This document shows positions 1-8,741 of a stretch of DNA of 64,000 bases, one piece after another (the stretch's first letter is position 1; each line of letters begins with the position of its first letter). The DNA comes from Sphaerisporangium rufum (lineage in GTDB: Bacteria > Actinomycetota > Actinomycetes > Streptosporangiales > Streptosporangiaceae). Position numbers and translations under genes: made by a program. The notes beneath the pieces are model-generated. The model was not told the origin of the DNA. It saw only the letters and a program-made list of their open reading frames with translations, and did no database searches. Where the stretch lies: contig NZ_BOOU01000036.1 in the NCBI RefSeq assembly GCF_016863395.1, positions 124,001 through 188,000 on the forward strand, read 5' to 3'.

Positions 1-576
1 GGCGCCGCCGATCAGCCGGCCCGCCCGGTCGCGCAGCAGCGCGGTCACCACCAGGCTGGTCGCCGCCTTCTGGTAGGGATTGGCCACCGACCCGGCGACC
101 AGGTAGGAGCCGTTGCCGAGCTTCTCGGTGCTGGTCGCGGTCACCGGGAAGGGCACGAACGCCGAGGGGACCCGGGCCGCCTGCCGCCACTGCGCCGGGC
201 GGTAGGTCACCTTGACCTGGGCCGGCCGGACCGACGCCGTCGCCTGCCCGGTGAACTTGAGCGACCCGCCCGGCGGCACCGCGTCCAGCGGCTGCTCCAT
301 CCGGACGACCTCCTTGCCGGCGGCGTCCCGGCCCACCATGGTGGCGGCGACGTTCTCGGCGAAGTGCCAGCGGTTGGGGTTGGCCAGCACCCCAGCCCAG
401 CTCACCACGTAGCCTCCGGTGCCCTGGGCCACCGAGGAGACCTGCTCGCGGACCACCAGCGGCTTGAGCGCCCCCTGGTCGTGCTGCCGGTCGCCGCCGC
501 ACCCGGCGAGGAGCACACCGGTCGCCGTCCCGATCCCGATCAGGACGGCCGTCGTCTTTCGGCTACGCTGCGTCAC
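1..576 (-). CDS. Secreted lipoprotein with FxLYD-like beta domains (C-terminus cut by window edge)
   Basis: The reading frame is open from a GTG at 576 down to the window edge (192 codons, no stop). The N-terminus has a basic stretch (TQRSRKT), a hydrophobic core and the lipobox LLAGC at about residues 22-26, so it should be a lipid-anchored extracellular protein. The rest looks like two similar beta-sandwich units with 'VLANPN' and 'SVANPY' strands, the pattern of FxLYD or similar extracellular domains. It contains no enzyme motif. It follows the ABC-F gene by 113 bp on the same strand and may be cotranscribed with it. Function is unknown; lipoprotein status is well supported, the domain name is inference. 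Confidence 0.7.
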   Translation of the reverse strand, partial: MTQRSRKTTAVLIGIGTATGVLLAGCGGDRQHDQGALKPLVVREQVSSVAQGTGGYVVSWAGVLANPNRWHFAENVAATMVGRDAAGKEVVRMEQPLDAVPPGGSLKFTGQATASVRPAQVKVTYRPAQWRQAARVPSAFVPFPVTATSTEKLGNGSYLVAGSVANPYQKAATSLVVTALLRDRAGRLIGGA

Positions 577-689
577 AAGGCCGTCATAGCCCGCCCGGCC
601 GGGCCCGATCCCGCGACACGCGTGCCCGCGGCGAAGTCTTTAACCCCGTCTGGACCGCACCCGGCCCGCCGGCCGCCGAACCGCCGCGG

Positions 690-2300
690 TCAGCGCGGGC
701 GGGCCACCCGGGCCTCGTCCCACACCGGGCGGGGCGTCTCACGCACCCGCCCGTCGGCGCCGAAGACCAGGAAGCGGTCGAACCCGGCGGCGAACCACCG
801 GTCGTGGGTGACCGCGACCACGGTGCCCTCGAAGCGGTCCAGGCCGTCCTGCAGGGCCTCCGCGCTGGCCAGGTCGAGGTTGTCGGTGGGCTCGTCCAGC
901 AGCAGCATCGTCGCGCCGGACAGCTCCAGCAGCAGGATCTGCAACCGGGCCTGCTGGCCGCCCGACAGCGTCTCGAACCGCTGCTCGGCGACCCCACCGG
1001 CCAGCTCGTATCGGTCCAGCGCCTTCATGGCCTCGTTCTTCAGCCGCGCGTGCTCGGTCATGACGATCTCGCACGGCGTGCGGCCGCGCAGCTCGGGCCG
1101 CGCGTGGGTCTGGGCGAAGTGGCCGGGGACGACCCGGGCGCCCAGCCGGCCCGTCCCGGCGTGCCGGACGTCCTCCCCGGCGAGCAGCCGCAGGAAGTGG
1201 GACTTGCCCGAGCCGTTGGAGCCGAGCACCGCGACCCGCTCGCCGTACCAGATCTCCAGGTCGAACGGCCGCATCAGGCCGGTCAGCTCCAGGCCCTCGC
1301 AGATGACCGCCCGCCGGCCGGTGCGCCCGCCGCGCAGCCGCATGCTGATCGCCTGGTCGCGGGGCGCCTCCTCCGGCGGCCCGGCCTCCTCGAACCGGCG
1401 CAGCCGCGTCTGCGCCGCGTGGTAGGCCGACGACATGCCGTCGTTGTAGGTGGCCTTCTGCTTCAGCATGACGACCAGGCGCCGCAGCTTGGCGTGCTCC
1501 TCGTCCCAGCGGCGGCGCAGCTCCTCCAGCCGCTCGTTGCGCTCCCGCCTGGCCTGCGCGTAAGTCGTGAAGCCGCCGCCGTGCACCCACACGCCGCCCG
1601 ACTCGACGGTGACGATGCGGTCGGCGGCGTTGGCCAGCAGCTGCCGGTCGTGCGAGACCAGCAGGACGGTCTTCGGGGTGTCGCGCAGCGCCTGCTCCAG
1701 CCACTCCTTGCCCGGAACGTCCAGGTAGTTGTCCGGCTCGTCCAGCAGCAGCGTCTGGTCGGGGCCGCGCAGCAGCGCCTCCAGCACCAGCCGCTTCTGC
1801 TCGCCGCCGGACAGCGTGTTCACCTCGCGGTACTTGACGTTGTCGTAGGGCGCGCCGAGCGCGGCGACGGTGCAGGTGTCCCAGAGCACCTCGATCTCGT
1901 AGCCGCCGGCGTCGGTGTAGTCGGTGATCGCCTGGGCGTACCGCATCTGGGTCTTCTCGTCGTCGCGCTCCATCATGGCGAGCTCGGCCGCCTCCAGCCG
2001 GGCCGCCGCGTCGCGCACGCGGTCGGGGGCCACCGAAAGCAGCAGGTCGTGCACGCTGCGGCCGTCGCGGATGCCGCCGATGAACTGCCGCATGACCCCG
2101 AGGCCGCCGGAGGAGGCGACACTGCCGTCGACCGGGCGCAGGTCACCGGCGACCAGCCGCAGCAGCGTGGTCTTACCCGCGCCGTTCGGCCCGACCAGCG
2201 CGGCCTTCACGCCCTCGCCCACCCGGAACGAGACGTCGTCCAGCAGCGGCCGCCCGTCGGGCAGCACGTACGTCAGATGAGCGACCTCGACGTGCCCCAC
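690..2300 (-). CDS. ABC-F family ATPase, candidate ribosome-protection (antibiotic resistance) protein
   Basis: 536 residues with two ABC ATPase domains and no membrane segments. Domain 1 has Walker A GPNGAGKT (37-44), signature LSGGEQKR (163-170) and Walker B LLLDEPDNYLD. Domain 2 has GSNGSGKS, LSGGQQAR and LLLDEPTDNLD. A charged helical linker (RRERNERLEELRRRWDEEH) joins them, as in ABC-F proteins that bind the ribosomal E site. The start is GTG at 2300, preceded by GGAGGGG. Actinomycete ABC-F proteins often protect against macrolide, lincosamide or related drugs; the drug here cannot be told. It is strikingly similar along its whole length to the protein at 35989-37632. Housekeeping translation factor is the alternative, but the pairing of a paralogue with a drug exporter favours resistance. 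Confidence 0.88.
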   Translation of the reverse strand: MGHVEVAHLTYVLPDGRPLLDDVSFRVGEGVKAALVGPNGAGKTTLLRLVAGDLRPVDGSVASSGGLGVMRQFIGGIRDGRSVHDLLLSVAPDRVRDAAARLEAAELAMMERDDEKTQMRYAQAITDYTDAGGYEIEVLWDTCTVAALGAPYDNVKYREVNTLSGGEQKRLVLEALLRGPDQTLLLDEPDNYLDVPGKEWLEQALRDTPKTVLLVSHDRQLLANAADRIVTVESGGVWVHGGGFTTYAQARRERNERLEELRRRWDEEHAKLRRLVVMLKQKATYNDGMSSAYHAAQTRLRRFEEAGPPEEAPRDQAISMRLRGGRTGRRAVICEGLELTGLMRPFDLEIWYGERVAVLGSNGSGKSHFLRLLAGEDVRHAGTGRLGARVVPGHFAQTHARPELRGRTPCEIVMTEHARLKNEAMKALDRYELAGGVAEQRFETLSGGQQARLQILLLELSGATMLLLDEPTDNLDLASAEALQDGLDRFEGTVVAVTHDRWFAAGFDRFLVFGADGRVRETPRPVWDEARVARPR

Positions 2301-2387
2301 CGCGATTCCCCTCCATAGGTCCTCGCGCAGGCTACCCGCCGGCCGCCCCCGCCGACATTCCGTTTTCCGCCCGCCGGCGCGGGGGCG

Positions 2388-3845
2388 TCAGGCGATGACC
2401 TCCATCTGGCCCATCATGCCGATGGAGGAGTGCTCCAGGTAGTGGCAGTGGTAGACGTACCGGCCGAGGTGGTCGGTGAAGGTCGCCCGGACGCGCACCG
2501 AGCCGCCCGGCGGCACGTGCACGGTGTCCTTCAGGCCGGCGTCCTGCGGCAGCGGCGGCGCCCCGTCGCGGTCCAGCACCTCGAACTGCGCCAGGTGCAT
2601 GTGGAAGGTGTGGTCGATGCCGATCGTGTCGGCGTTGATGACCCGCCAGATCTCGGTGGTACCCCGCTTCACCTGGAAGTCCACCCGGTCCGGGTCGTAC
2701 GGGCGGCCGTTGACCAGGCCGACCGGGAAGCTGCCGGACAGGTCGAAGCTCATCGCCACGTCCCGCTCGACCGCCGCCGCCGGGAAGGACGGCATCGGGC
2801 GCAGCCGGTCGGGCACCCGGCTGGTGTCCCGCGCCTGGGCCACGACGTCGAACCGCAGCACCGGCGTGGTGCCGTCGGACAGCACCAGTCTGGTGCCGAC
2901 CGGGTGCCGGCCGAAGTCCACCACGATGTCGGCCCGCTCCGCCGAGGCGAGCACCAGCTCGGTGACCGGCACCGGCGCGGGCAGCAGCCCGCCGTCCGAG
3001 CCGATCCTGATCATCTCGACGCCGCCCAGGTTCAGCCGGAACACCCGCTCGTTGCCCGCGTTCAGCAGCCGGAAGCGGTACTTGCGCGCGGCCACCGGGA
3101 AGTACGGCTGGACCTTCCCGTTGGCCAGGAAGGTGCTGCGCTCCGCCGGGTCACCGAAGAAGATCAGCTCACCGTTGGCGTCGAACGCCGAGTCGCGCAG
3201 CATGATCGGCACGTCGTACGGGCCGGCGGGCAGCCGCAGCGCCGCCTCGTCCTCGCCCTCGATCAGGTAGAAGCCGTGCAGGCCCCGGTACACGTGCTCG
3301 GCCTCGGTGCCGTGGCTGTGGTCGTGGTACCAGAGCGTGGCACCCCGCTGGGTGTTCGGGTAGTCGTAGGCGCGGCTCCCGCCGGGCTGGATGAGGTCCA
3401 TCGGATGGCCGTCGCTGGCCGCGGGCACGTGGCCGCCGTGCAAATGCACGTTGACCGGCGCGTCCAGGGTGTTCTCGTAGACCATCCGCACCGGGCGGCC
3501 GGCCCGGGCGCGGATGGTCGGCCCGCCGAAGCCGCCGCCGTAGCCGAGCACCTGGGTGCGCACCCCGGGCAGGATCTCCGCGGTGGCCGCCCGCACCGGG
3601 ATCCGGTACACGTCGCCGGCCGGGCCGGAACTCGCCGGGCGCAGCACCGGCGGCACCGGCATCCGGACCGAGAACGGGGTGACGTCGGCCCGCACCGCGG
3701 TGGCCGCGGTGCGGCGGCCCACGTGGTAGCCCCGGTGCGGCGGCTCGCCCTGCTGGGCGCCGACCGCGGCGGCCCGGACCAGCGGGAGCGCCATCGCCCC
3801 GCCCACGGTGGCGCCGAGTGCGAGCATGCGTCGTCGGTTGAGCAC
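2388..3845 (-). CDS. Tat-exported multicopper oxidase (CotA/bilirubin oxidase/CueO type)
   Basis: 485 residues. The N-terminus LNRRRMLALG followed by a hydrophobic stretch is a Tat signal, fitting export of a folded copper enzyme. Three cupredoxin domains are implied by the four copper motifs: HLHGGH, WYHDHSHG, HTFHMHLAQF and the C-terminal HCHYLEHSSIGMM, whose Cys-His pair binds type 1 copper with a Met axial ligand. The family oxidises phenols, bilirubin or metal ions with reduction of O2 to water. I chose GTG 3845 because AAAGGGG lies six bases upstream and the Tat motif follows at once; a longer frame to 3905 adds residues unlike a signal. The substrate is unknown; phenolic or lignin-related oxidation would fit the nearby cellulases but is speculation. 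Confidence 0.92.
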   Translation of the reverse strand: MLNRRRMLALGATVGGAMALPLVRAAAVGAQQGEPPHRGYHVGRRTAATAVRADVTPFSVRMPVPPVLRPASSGPAGDVYRIPVRAATAEILPGVRTQVLGYGGGFGGPTIRARAGRPVRMVYENTLDAPVNVHLHGGHVPAASDGHPMDLIQPGGSRAYDYPNTQRGATLWYHDHSHGTEAEHVYRGLHGFYLIEGEDEAALRLPAGPYDVPIMLRDSAFDANGELIFFGDPAERSTFLANGKVQPYFPVAARKYRFRLLNAGNERVFRLNLGGVEMIRIGSDGGLLPAPVPVTELVLASAERADIVVDFGRHPVGTRLVLSDGTTPVLRFDVVAQARDTSRVPDRLRPMPSFPAAAVERDVAMSFDLSGSFPVGLVNGRPYDPDRVDFQVKRGTTEIWRVINADTIGIDHTFHMHLAQFEVLDRDGAPPLPQDAGLKDTVHVPPGGSVRVRATFTDHLGRYVYHCHYLEHSSIGMMGQMEVIA

Positions 3846-3971
3846 AGGATCCCCTTTTCGTCGGCGCGCCCAGTGATTCGACTGGCCTCGGGGGACTCCG
3901 TCCACATACGGGAGAGAATGTCCGCCGAGAAAAACCTGTCACCGGCTACCGCCGCTGTCTTCCTCCAAAAT

Positions 3972-4026
3972 GCTGTGTTTTTTGGCGCGCGCTTCGCGCG
4001 CGCGGGTTCGGGCGCCTTCAGCCGGC
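3972..4026. repeat. 55-bp direct repeat with internal hairpin, copy 1
   Basis: Identical base for base with 4148-4202. The unit begins GCTGTG plus six T, then a GC-alternating inverted repeat (GCGCGCG, CTT, CGCGCGC) and ends in CTTCAGCCGGC. The T run followed by a strong stem suggests a mobile or regulatory hairpin element rather than chance. Confidence 0.85.
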
Positions 4027-4147
4027 ACCGGCCCGGGAGGGGGCGGCTACGGGTGAACGGCTCGCTACGCGCGGGGGGGGGCGACGTGGGTGGGTGACCT
4101 CCTGCTCTCACTTGACGGGGTAGGCGGTGGGGTTACGGCTCGGGCGC

Positions 4148-4202
4148 GCTGTGTTTTTTGGCGCGCGCTTCGCGCGCGCGGGTTCGGGCGCCTTCAGCCG
4201 GC
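4148..4202. repeat. 55-bp direct repeat with internal hairpin, copy 2
   Basis: Exact second copy, 176 bp downstream of copy 1 and in the same orientation. The flanks are only loosely similar (both are followed by GGGTGAACGG-containing stretches), so the conserved block has sharp edges. Confidence 0.85.
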
Positions 4203-4471
4203 GTTCTTCGTTCGTCGGTTGGAAGCGCTCGTACCTCGCACTTCCGCCCTCCTCCTCAGAACACCGGCGCGCCCGAACCGGGGTAGGCCGGGTGCGGGTG
4301 AACGGCCTGCTGGTCGCGGGAGGGGGCGGCGGGGTGGGAGGGCGGGTCAACCCCAGAAAAGGGTGGGGCTACCGGAGAGAAGAGTGCGGCGGCCATGGCA
4401 TTCCAGGGAAACCGAGATTTCCGGTTAAGGGTACGAATTCAGCATTTTGCGATAAGGCAGCAATTTAAGAG

Positions 4472-4618
4472 ATGCCGAGCGAAATACCCGATGTGAGGGT
4501 CAAGGGCATCGAGGTGCTCAGCGCACCCGCCGCGTTGGAGGCTTCGCCGGCCCGCCTCCGCCCGCGGCGCCATCCACCCTCGTCGCCCGCTGACGGCAGA
4601 GAGCTGGTCGTGACATGA
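4472..4618 (+). CDS. Possible 48-residue small protein translationally coupled to the P450
   Basis: The frame starts at ATG 4472 and ends in a TGA that overlaps the P450 ATG as ATGA, the arrangement seen for coupled genes in this operon. The peptide begins MPSEIPDVRVKGIEVLSAP and is Pro/Arg-rich towards its end. Roughly four fifths of its codons end in G or C, as expected for a gene here. The ribosome site (AAGAG) is weak and no family is recognised. It could be a leader ORF that feeds ribosomes to the P450, or an accidental frame. Confidence 0.4.
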   Translation: MPSEIPDVRVKGIEVLSAPAALEASPARLRPRRHPPSSPADGRELVVT

Positions 4619-6033
4619 AGAACATCGCCACCGCGGAACCACGGACCGCACGGCCCGGCGGTCCGGCCGCCACGACGGGCCGGCCGCTTGCGAAGGTGCC
4701 GGAGACCGGCCTCCTCCATCAGCTCGGCGGGGTACTCGCAATGCGCCGCGACCAGGTGGGATTCCTCGGACGCATGATCGACGCACACGGTGACATCGTC
4801 GCCATCCGGGTGCTCGGCATCAAGATGATCATGTTGAACCATCCCGACTACTTCGAGCGCGTGCTGGTGCGCAACCACGAGAACTACGACAAGAGCACCT
4901 TCCTGTTCCGCGCGGTCGAGCCGATCCTGCGCGGCGGGCTCATCGGCAACGTCGGCGGCGAGCCGTGGCGGCGGCAGCGCCGCATCATGCAGCCCTCCTT
5001 CCACCGGCCGAAGGTGGCCGGTTTCGCGGAGAACATGACCGACGAGACCGCCAGGATGCTCCGGCGCTGGGACCGGCAGTACGGGCCGGACGACGTGGTC
5101 AACGTGAGCACCGAGCTGGGCCAGCTGGCCATGCGGATCGTCTTCCGGTCGCTGTTCGGCGCCGAGGTCGGCGCGCGGGGGGACGCCATCGAGCAGATGT
5201 TCCTGGAGGCCAACCAGATCGTCGGGGCCTTCTTCCGCTTCCCGTTCCCACCGCTCAGCTGGCCGACCCGGCCGCACCGCCGGCTGAACGAGATCATCCG
5301 CACGATGGACGGCTTCGTCTCCGACGTCATCCGGAGCCGGATCGACAGCGACGAGGACCACCTCGACCTGCTCACCGCGCTGATGAACGCGGTGGACGAG
5401 GAGACCGGCACCGGGATGACCCCGCTCCAGCTGCACCGCGAGGTCCTCAACATCATCATCGGCGGGTACGAGACGACCAGCAACTCGGTGGCCTGGCTGA
5501 TCCACCTGATCGGGCAGCATCCCGACGTGCAGGCCCGGCTGCACGCCGAGGTGGACGAGGTGCTCGGCGGCCGGGTGCCGGCCTTCGACGACGTGCCCCG
5601 CCTGGTCTACACGCGGATGATCGTCGACGAGACGCTGCGGCTCTACACCCCCGCCTGGCAGACGATGCGCCGGGCCATCGAAGAGGACGAGATGGGCGGC
5701 TACCGCATCCCGGCGGGGTCCGACGTCTACCTCAACATGTTCACCCTGCACCGGCATCCGGAGTACTGGCCCGACCCGCACGTCTTCGACCCCGAGCGCT
5801 TCACTCCCGAGCAGGTGGATGCGCGCCCCCGCCACGCCTACATCCCGTTCGCCAGCGGCCCGCGCAACTGCATCGGCAAGCACTTCGCGCTGACCGAGCT
5901 GACGCTGATCCTGGCCATGGTGGCGCAGGCCTACCGGGTGGAGATCCCCGAGGAGCGCCGGTACGTGGAGATCGAGCCGCTGATCACGATGCACCCCAAG
6001 GGCGGCATCCACGCGCGGATGGCCCGGCGGTGA
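4615..6033 (+). CDS. Cytochrome P450, terpene-tailoring
   Basis: 472 residues, a full-length P450 without a membrane anchor. Diagnostic motifs are the I-helix GGYETTS (283-289, oxygen activation), the K-helix ETLR (339-342) and the heme loop FASGPRNCIGKHFA with ligand Cys419. The PERF-like FDPERF lies near 391-396. It should hydroxylate or oxidise a hydrophobic substrate using separate redox partners, none of which is encoded nearby. Its stop overlaps the GTG of the terpene synthase by 4 bp, so oxidation of the terpene made by the next gene is the simplest reading. The sequence style (CYP102/CYP110-like 'PRHAYIPFASGPRNCIGKHFA') differs from the usual CYP105/107 actinomycete type. Confidence 0.95.
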   Translation: MKNIATAEPRTARPGGPAATTGRPLAKVPETGLLHQLGGVLAMRRDQVGFLGRMIDAHGDIVAIRVLGIKMIMLNHPDYFERVLVRNHENYDKSTFLFRAVEPILRGGLIGNVGGEPWRRQRRIMQPSFHRPKVAGFAENMTDETARMLRRWDRQYGPDDVVNVSTELGQLAMRIVFRSLFGAEVGARGDAIEQMFLEANQIVGAFFRFPFPPLSWPTRPHRRLNEIIRTMDGFVSDVIRSRIDSDEDHLDLLTALMNAVDEETGTGMTPLQLHREVLNIIIGGYETTSNSVAWLIHLIGQHPDVQARLHAEVDEVLGGRVPAFDDVPRLVYTRMIVDETLRLYTPAWQTMRRAIEEDEMGGYRIPAGSDVYLNMFTLHRHPEYWPDPHVFDPERFTPEQVDARPRHAYIPFASGPRNCIGKHFALTELTLILAMVAQAYRVEIPEERRYVEIEPLITMHPKGGIHARMARR

Positions 6034-7136
6034 CCGCCACGCCCGGGCGGCTCGCCGGCACCGCGGTCCCGGCCTTCCCGGCCGGCCCGGCCGGCCCGGC
6101 GGACGCCGCCGCCGTCACCCGCTTCCTCGACGAGATCCTGCCCGGCGCCTTCGACGTCTTCCCGCCCCGGGTCAGCCCGCATCTGGCGTCCGCCCGCTCG
6201 CACCTGTCCGGGTGGGTCGAGCGCCACGGCCTGGTCCGCAAACCGGCCGCACGCCGCCGGTTCGAGCACGCCGACTTCGGCTGGTTCGCGGCGGTGACCT
6301 ATCCCACCGCCGACCAGGCGGGACTGCACCTGATCGCGGACTGGTTCGCCTGGCTGTTCCTGCTGGACGACCAGTTCGACGACGGCGTCTTCGGCCGCGA
6401 TCCCGGCCGGGTGGAGACGTTGATGACCCAGATGGCCGCGGTGCTCGGCGGCGACGGCGACCCCGCCGGCCGGGCCGAGGGCGTGCCCGCCATCGTCACC
6501 GCGCTGGCCGACCTGTGGCACCGCACCCTGCCCAGGGCCGCGCCGGGATGGCGTGACCGGTTCGTCGACCACATCGTGGCGGGCGGCCTGGCCGCGGCCT
6601 GGGAGGCGGAGAACCGGGCGCGCGGCGTGGTCCCCGGCGAGCCGGCCTACATCGACAAGCGGCGGCACACCGGGGCCATCTACGTCTGCATGGACCTGAT
6701 CGAGATCGCCGAGCGCACTCCCGTCCCGCCGCCCGCCTACGCCGACGCCGCCTACCAGCAGGCGCTGCGCGCCGCCTGCGACGTCGTGTGCTGGACGAAC
6801 GACGTCTACTCCCTGGAGAAGGAACTGTCGGTCGGGGAGTACCACAACCTGGTCGCGGTGGTGGAGCACGCCCGCGGCCTGACCCGCGGCGCGTCCGTGG
6901 CGCACGTCGCCTCGGCGATCTCCACCCGGATCCGCGACTTCCGGGAGTGGGAGGGCCGGACGCTGCACGCCTTCCGCGGCGACGCGGTCGCGCTGGCGAA
7001 CAACTTCGCCGGCATGCGGTCCTGGATGCGCGGCAACCTCGACTGGTCGGCGCGCACCAAGCGGTACCGCCCCGGCGGCCCGGCCGGCGCCGGCCGGCCG
7101 GCGGACTACCTCGACACCGGCCTCGTCCAGGCCTGA
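6030..7136 (+). CDS. Class I terpene synthase (cyclase)
   Basis: 368 residues, the usual size for bacterial single-domain terpene cyclases. The aspartate-rich motif DDQFDD (113-118) and the NSE triad NDVYSLEKE (257-265) bind the Mg2+ cluster around the substrate diphosphate, and the C-terminal KRY supplies the RY pair. It ionises a prenyl diphosphate and cyclises the cation. The GTG start overlaps the P450 stop by 4 bp, and the prenyl synthase follows after 62 bp. Sequence alone does not show whether C10, C15 or C20, or a methylated precursor, is used; the methyltransferase at 8738 makes the last option real. Confidence 0.95.
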   Translation: MTATPGRLAGTAVPAFPAGPAGPADAAAVTRFLDEILPGAFDVFPPRVSPHLASARSHLSGWVERHGLVRKPAARRRFEHADFGWFAAVTYPTADQAGLHLIADWFAWLFLLDDQFDDGVFGRDPGRVETLMTQMAAVLGGDGDPAGRAEGVPAIVTALADLWHRTLPRAAPGWRDRFVDHIVAGGLAAAWEAENRARGVVPGEPAYIDKRRHTGAIYVCMDLIEIAERTPVPPPAYADAAYQQALRAACDVVCWTNDVYSLEKELSVGEYHNLVAVVEHARGLTRGASVAHVASAISTRIRDFREWEGRTLHAFRGDAVALANNFAGMRSWMRGNLDWSARTKRYRPGGPAGAGRPADYLDTGLVQA

Positions 7137-7198
7137 CCGCCGCGCCTGGCGCGGCACCCGCACCGCACCCCTCCGCACAGGAAGGCCTGACGAGCCCC

Positions 7199-8233
7199 AT
7201 GAGCATCGGGACACCTGCGGCCCCGGCCGTACCGCGGGCGGTCGGCGACGCCAGGCGGCTGCTGCCGCCCGCGCTGGCCCGCTGGACCGACGGCCTGGAA
7301 CCCGCGCTGCGCGACATGTGCGCCTACCAGATGGGCCTGCGCGACGCGCACGGCCGGCCCACCGGCACGGCCGCCGGCAAGCTGCTGCGTCCCGCGTTCA
7401 CGCTGCTGTGCGCGCGGGCCGCGGGCGGCGACCCGGCGGCCGCCGTGCCGGCCGCGGTCGCCGTCGAGTTCACCCACAACGCCTCCCTTATCCACGACGA
7501 CATCATGGACGGCGACCGGGAGCGGCGGCACCGGCCCACCGTCTGGGCCCGGTACGGCGTGCCGATGGCCGTCCTGGCGGGCGACACCCTGTTCGGCCTG
7601 GCCTTCGAGGTGCTCACCGCGCCGGATGCCGGCCTGCCGCCAGACGCCTGCCGCCACCTCGCCCGCACCCTGCGCCACCTGATGGCCGGGCAGTGCCACG
7701 ACCTGCGCTTCGCGGAGACCGAGACCCCGCCGATCGACGCGTGCCTGGCGATGATGGAGGGCAAGACCGGCGCGCTGCTGGGCTGTGCCTGCCGGCTCGG
7801 CGCGCTGTCGGCGGACGCGCCCGCCGGGTGGGACGAGCGGTTCCACGAGTTCGGCACCCATCTCGGGGTGGCGTTCCAGCTGGTGGACGACCTGCTCGGC
7901 ATCTGGGGCGACCCGCTGCTCACCGGCAAGCCGGTCGGCGCCGATCTGCGGGCGCGCAAGAGGAGCGCCCCCGTCGTCGCGGCGCTGTCGGCGCCCGGCG
8001 CGGCGTCCGGACGGCTCGCGCGCCTGTACGCGGCCCCCGGCCCGCTGGACGGCGGGGCGCTGGAACTGGCCGCCGCGCTGGTGGAGGAGGCCGGCGGGCG
8101 CGCCTTCGCCGCCGCCGAGGCGCGGCGGCGCATCGACATGGCGTGGGAGCGCCTGGTGAGCCTGGACATTCCCGCCGACGCGCGCGCCGAACTGGAACAG
8201 CTCACCGCGCAGCTCGCCGACCGCCGGTGGTGA
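7199..8233 (+). CDS. Polyprenyl (geranyl/farnesyl/geranylgeranyl) diphosphate synthase
   Basis: 344 residues. It shows the isoprenyl synthase hallmarks: GKLLRP (60-65), first aspartate motif DDIMD (100-104), GKTGALL near 188, and second aspartate motif DDLLGIWGD (230-238). It should condense isopentenyl diphosphate with an allylic diphosphate to supply the neighbouring cyclase. ATG 7199 is preceded by AGGAAGG. The residue before the first motif (LIH) does not let me fix the chain length by eye. Its place inside the operon points to a dedicated precursor supply rather than housekeeping. Confidence 0.93.
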   Translation: MSIGTPAAPAVPRAVGDARRLLPPALARWTDGLEPALRDMCAYQMGLRDAHGRPTGTAAGKLLRPAFTLLCARAAGGDPAAAVPAAVAVEFTHNASLIHDDIMDGDRERRHRPTVWARYGVPMAVLAGDTLFGLAFEVLTAPDAGLPPDACRHLARTLRHLMAGQCHDLRFAETETPPIDACLAMMEGKTGALLGCACRLGALSADAPAGWDERFHEFGTHLGVAFQLVDDLLGIWGDPLLTGKPVGADLRARKRSAPVVAALSAPGAASGRLARLYAAPGPLDGGALELAAALVEEAGGRAFAAAEARRRIDMAWERLVSLDIPADARAELEQLTAQLADRRW

Positions 8234-8300
8234 CCGCGCCGCGGACCACGACGCATCCGGACCAGGGCTCGGCCCGAGCCCGTGACCAGAAAGCAGTGCG

Positions 8301-8741
8301 ATGACCCGACAGCGAATCGACGACCTGGTGGCCGCCACCGTGGCACGGTGCTTCGCCGCCTTCAACGACCATGACACCGACGCCTACGTGCGATGCTTCA
8401 CCGACGACGGCACGCTGGAGGACATCGCGCTCCAGCAGACCTTCAAGGGCCACGCCGAGCTGGCGGAATTCATGGACCGGTGGGTCGCCGCCTGCCCGGA
8501 CACCCGGGTCGACCTGGCCGAACCCATCATCTCGGGCAACCGGGCCGCGGTGCCGTGGCTCGGGCTCGGCACGCTGACCGGCCACTTCCCGCACCTGCCG
8601 GCGACCGCGGTACGCGGCAGCCGCATCGAGAACCGCGGCCTCAGCCTGATGGAGTTCTCCGACGACGGGCTGGTCCGGCGGCAGGCGGACTACTACGACA
8701 TCTTCGCCGTGCTGCGGCAGATCGGCGTGGTGCCGGAATGA
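8301..8741 (+). CDS. SnoaL-like (NTF2-fold) protein of the terpene operon
   Basis: 146 residues with the NTF2-fold pattern: an N-terminal helix (FAAFNDHDTDAYVRCFTDDG), a conserved FKGHAELAEFMDRW turn and a beta-sheet ending in YYDIFAVLRQIGV. SnoaL-type proteins act as cyclases, isomerases, epoxide hydrolases or hydroxylase partners in polyketide and terpene pathways. The gene lies 67 bp after the prenyl synthase and its stop overlaps the methyltransferase start (ATGA). A role in reshaping or hydrolysing the P450 or cyclase product is inferred from context only. Confidence 0.82.
   Translation: MTRQRIDDLVAATVARCFAAFNDHDTDAYVRCFTDDGTLEDIALQQTFKGHAELAEFMDRWVAACPDTRVDLAEPIISGNRAAVPWLGLGTLTGHFPHLPATAVRGSRIENRGLSLMEFSDDGLVRRQADYYDIFAVLRQIGVVPE

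Larger units (their letters stand above)
3846..4471. other. Long intergenic region upstream of the terpene operon
   Basis: About 630 bp with no convincing gene. It holds the two 55-bp hairpin repeats (3972-4026, 4148-4202), G-rich runs near 4070-4085 and 4320-4340, and an AT-richer end (about 4410-4470) that is the natural place for the promoter of the P450/terpene operon. Several open frames cross it on both strands, but they contain low-complexity Arg/Pro/Gly translations typical of noncoding GC-rich DNA. Confidence 0.7.

Noticed and set aside
4465-6012. 515-codon open frame antisense to the P450
   Set aside because: Its translation is a low-complexity His/Val/Leu/Gly/Asp shadow, while the plus strand shows all P450 motifs.
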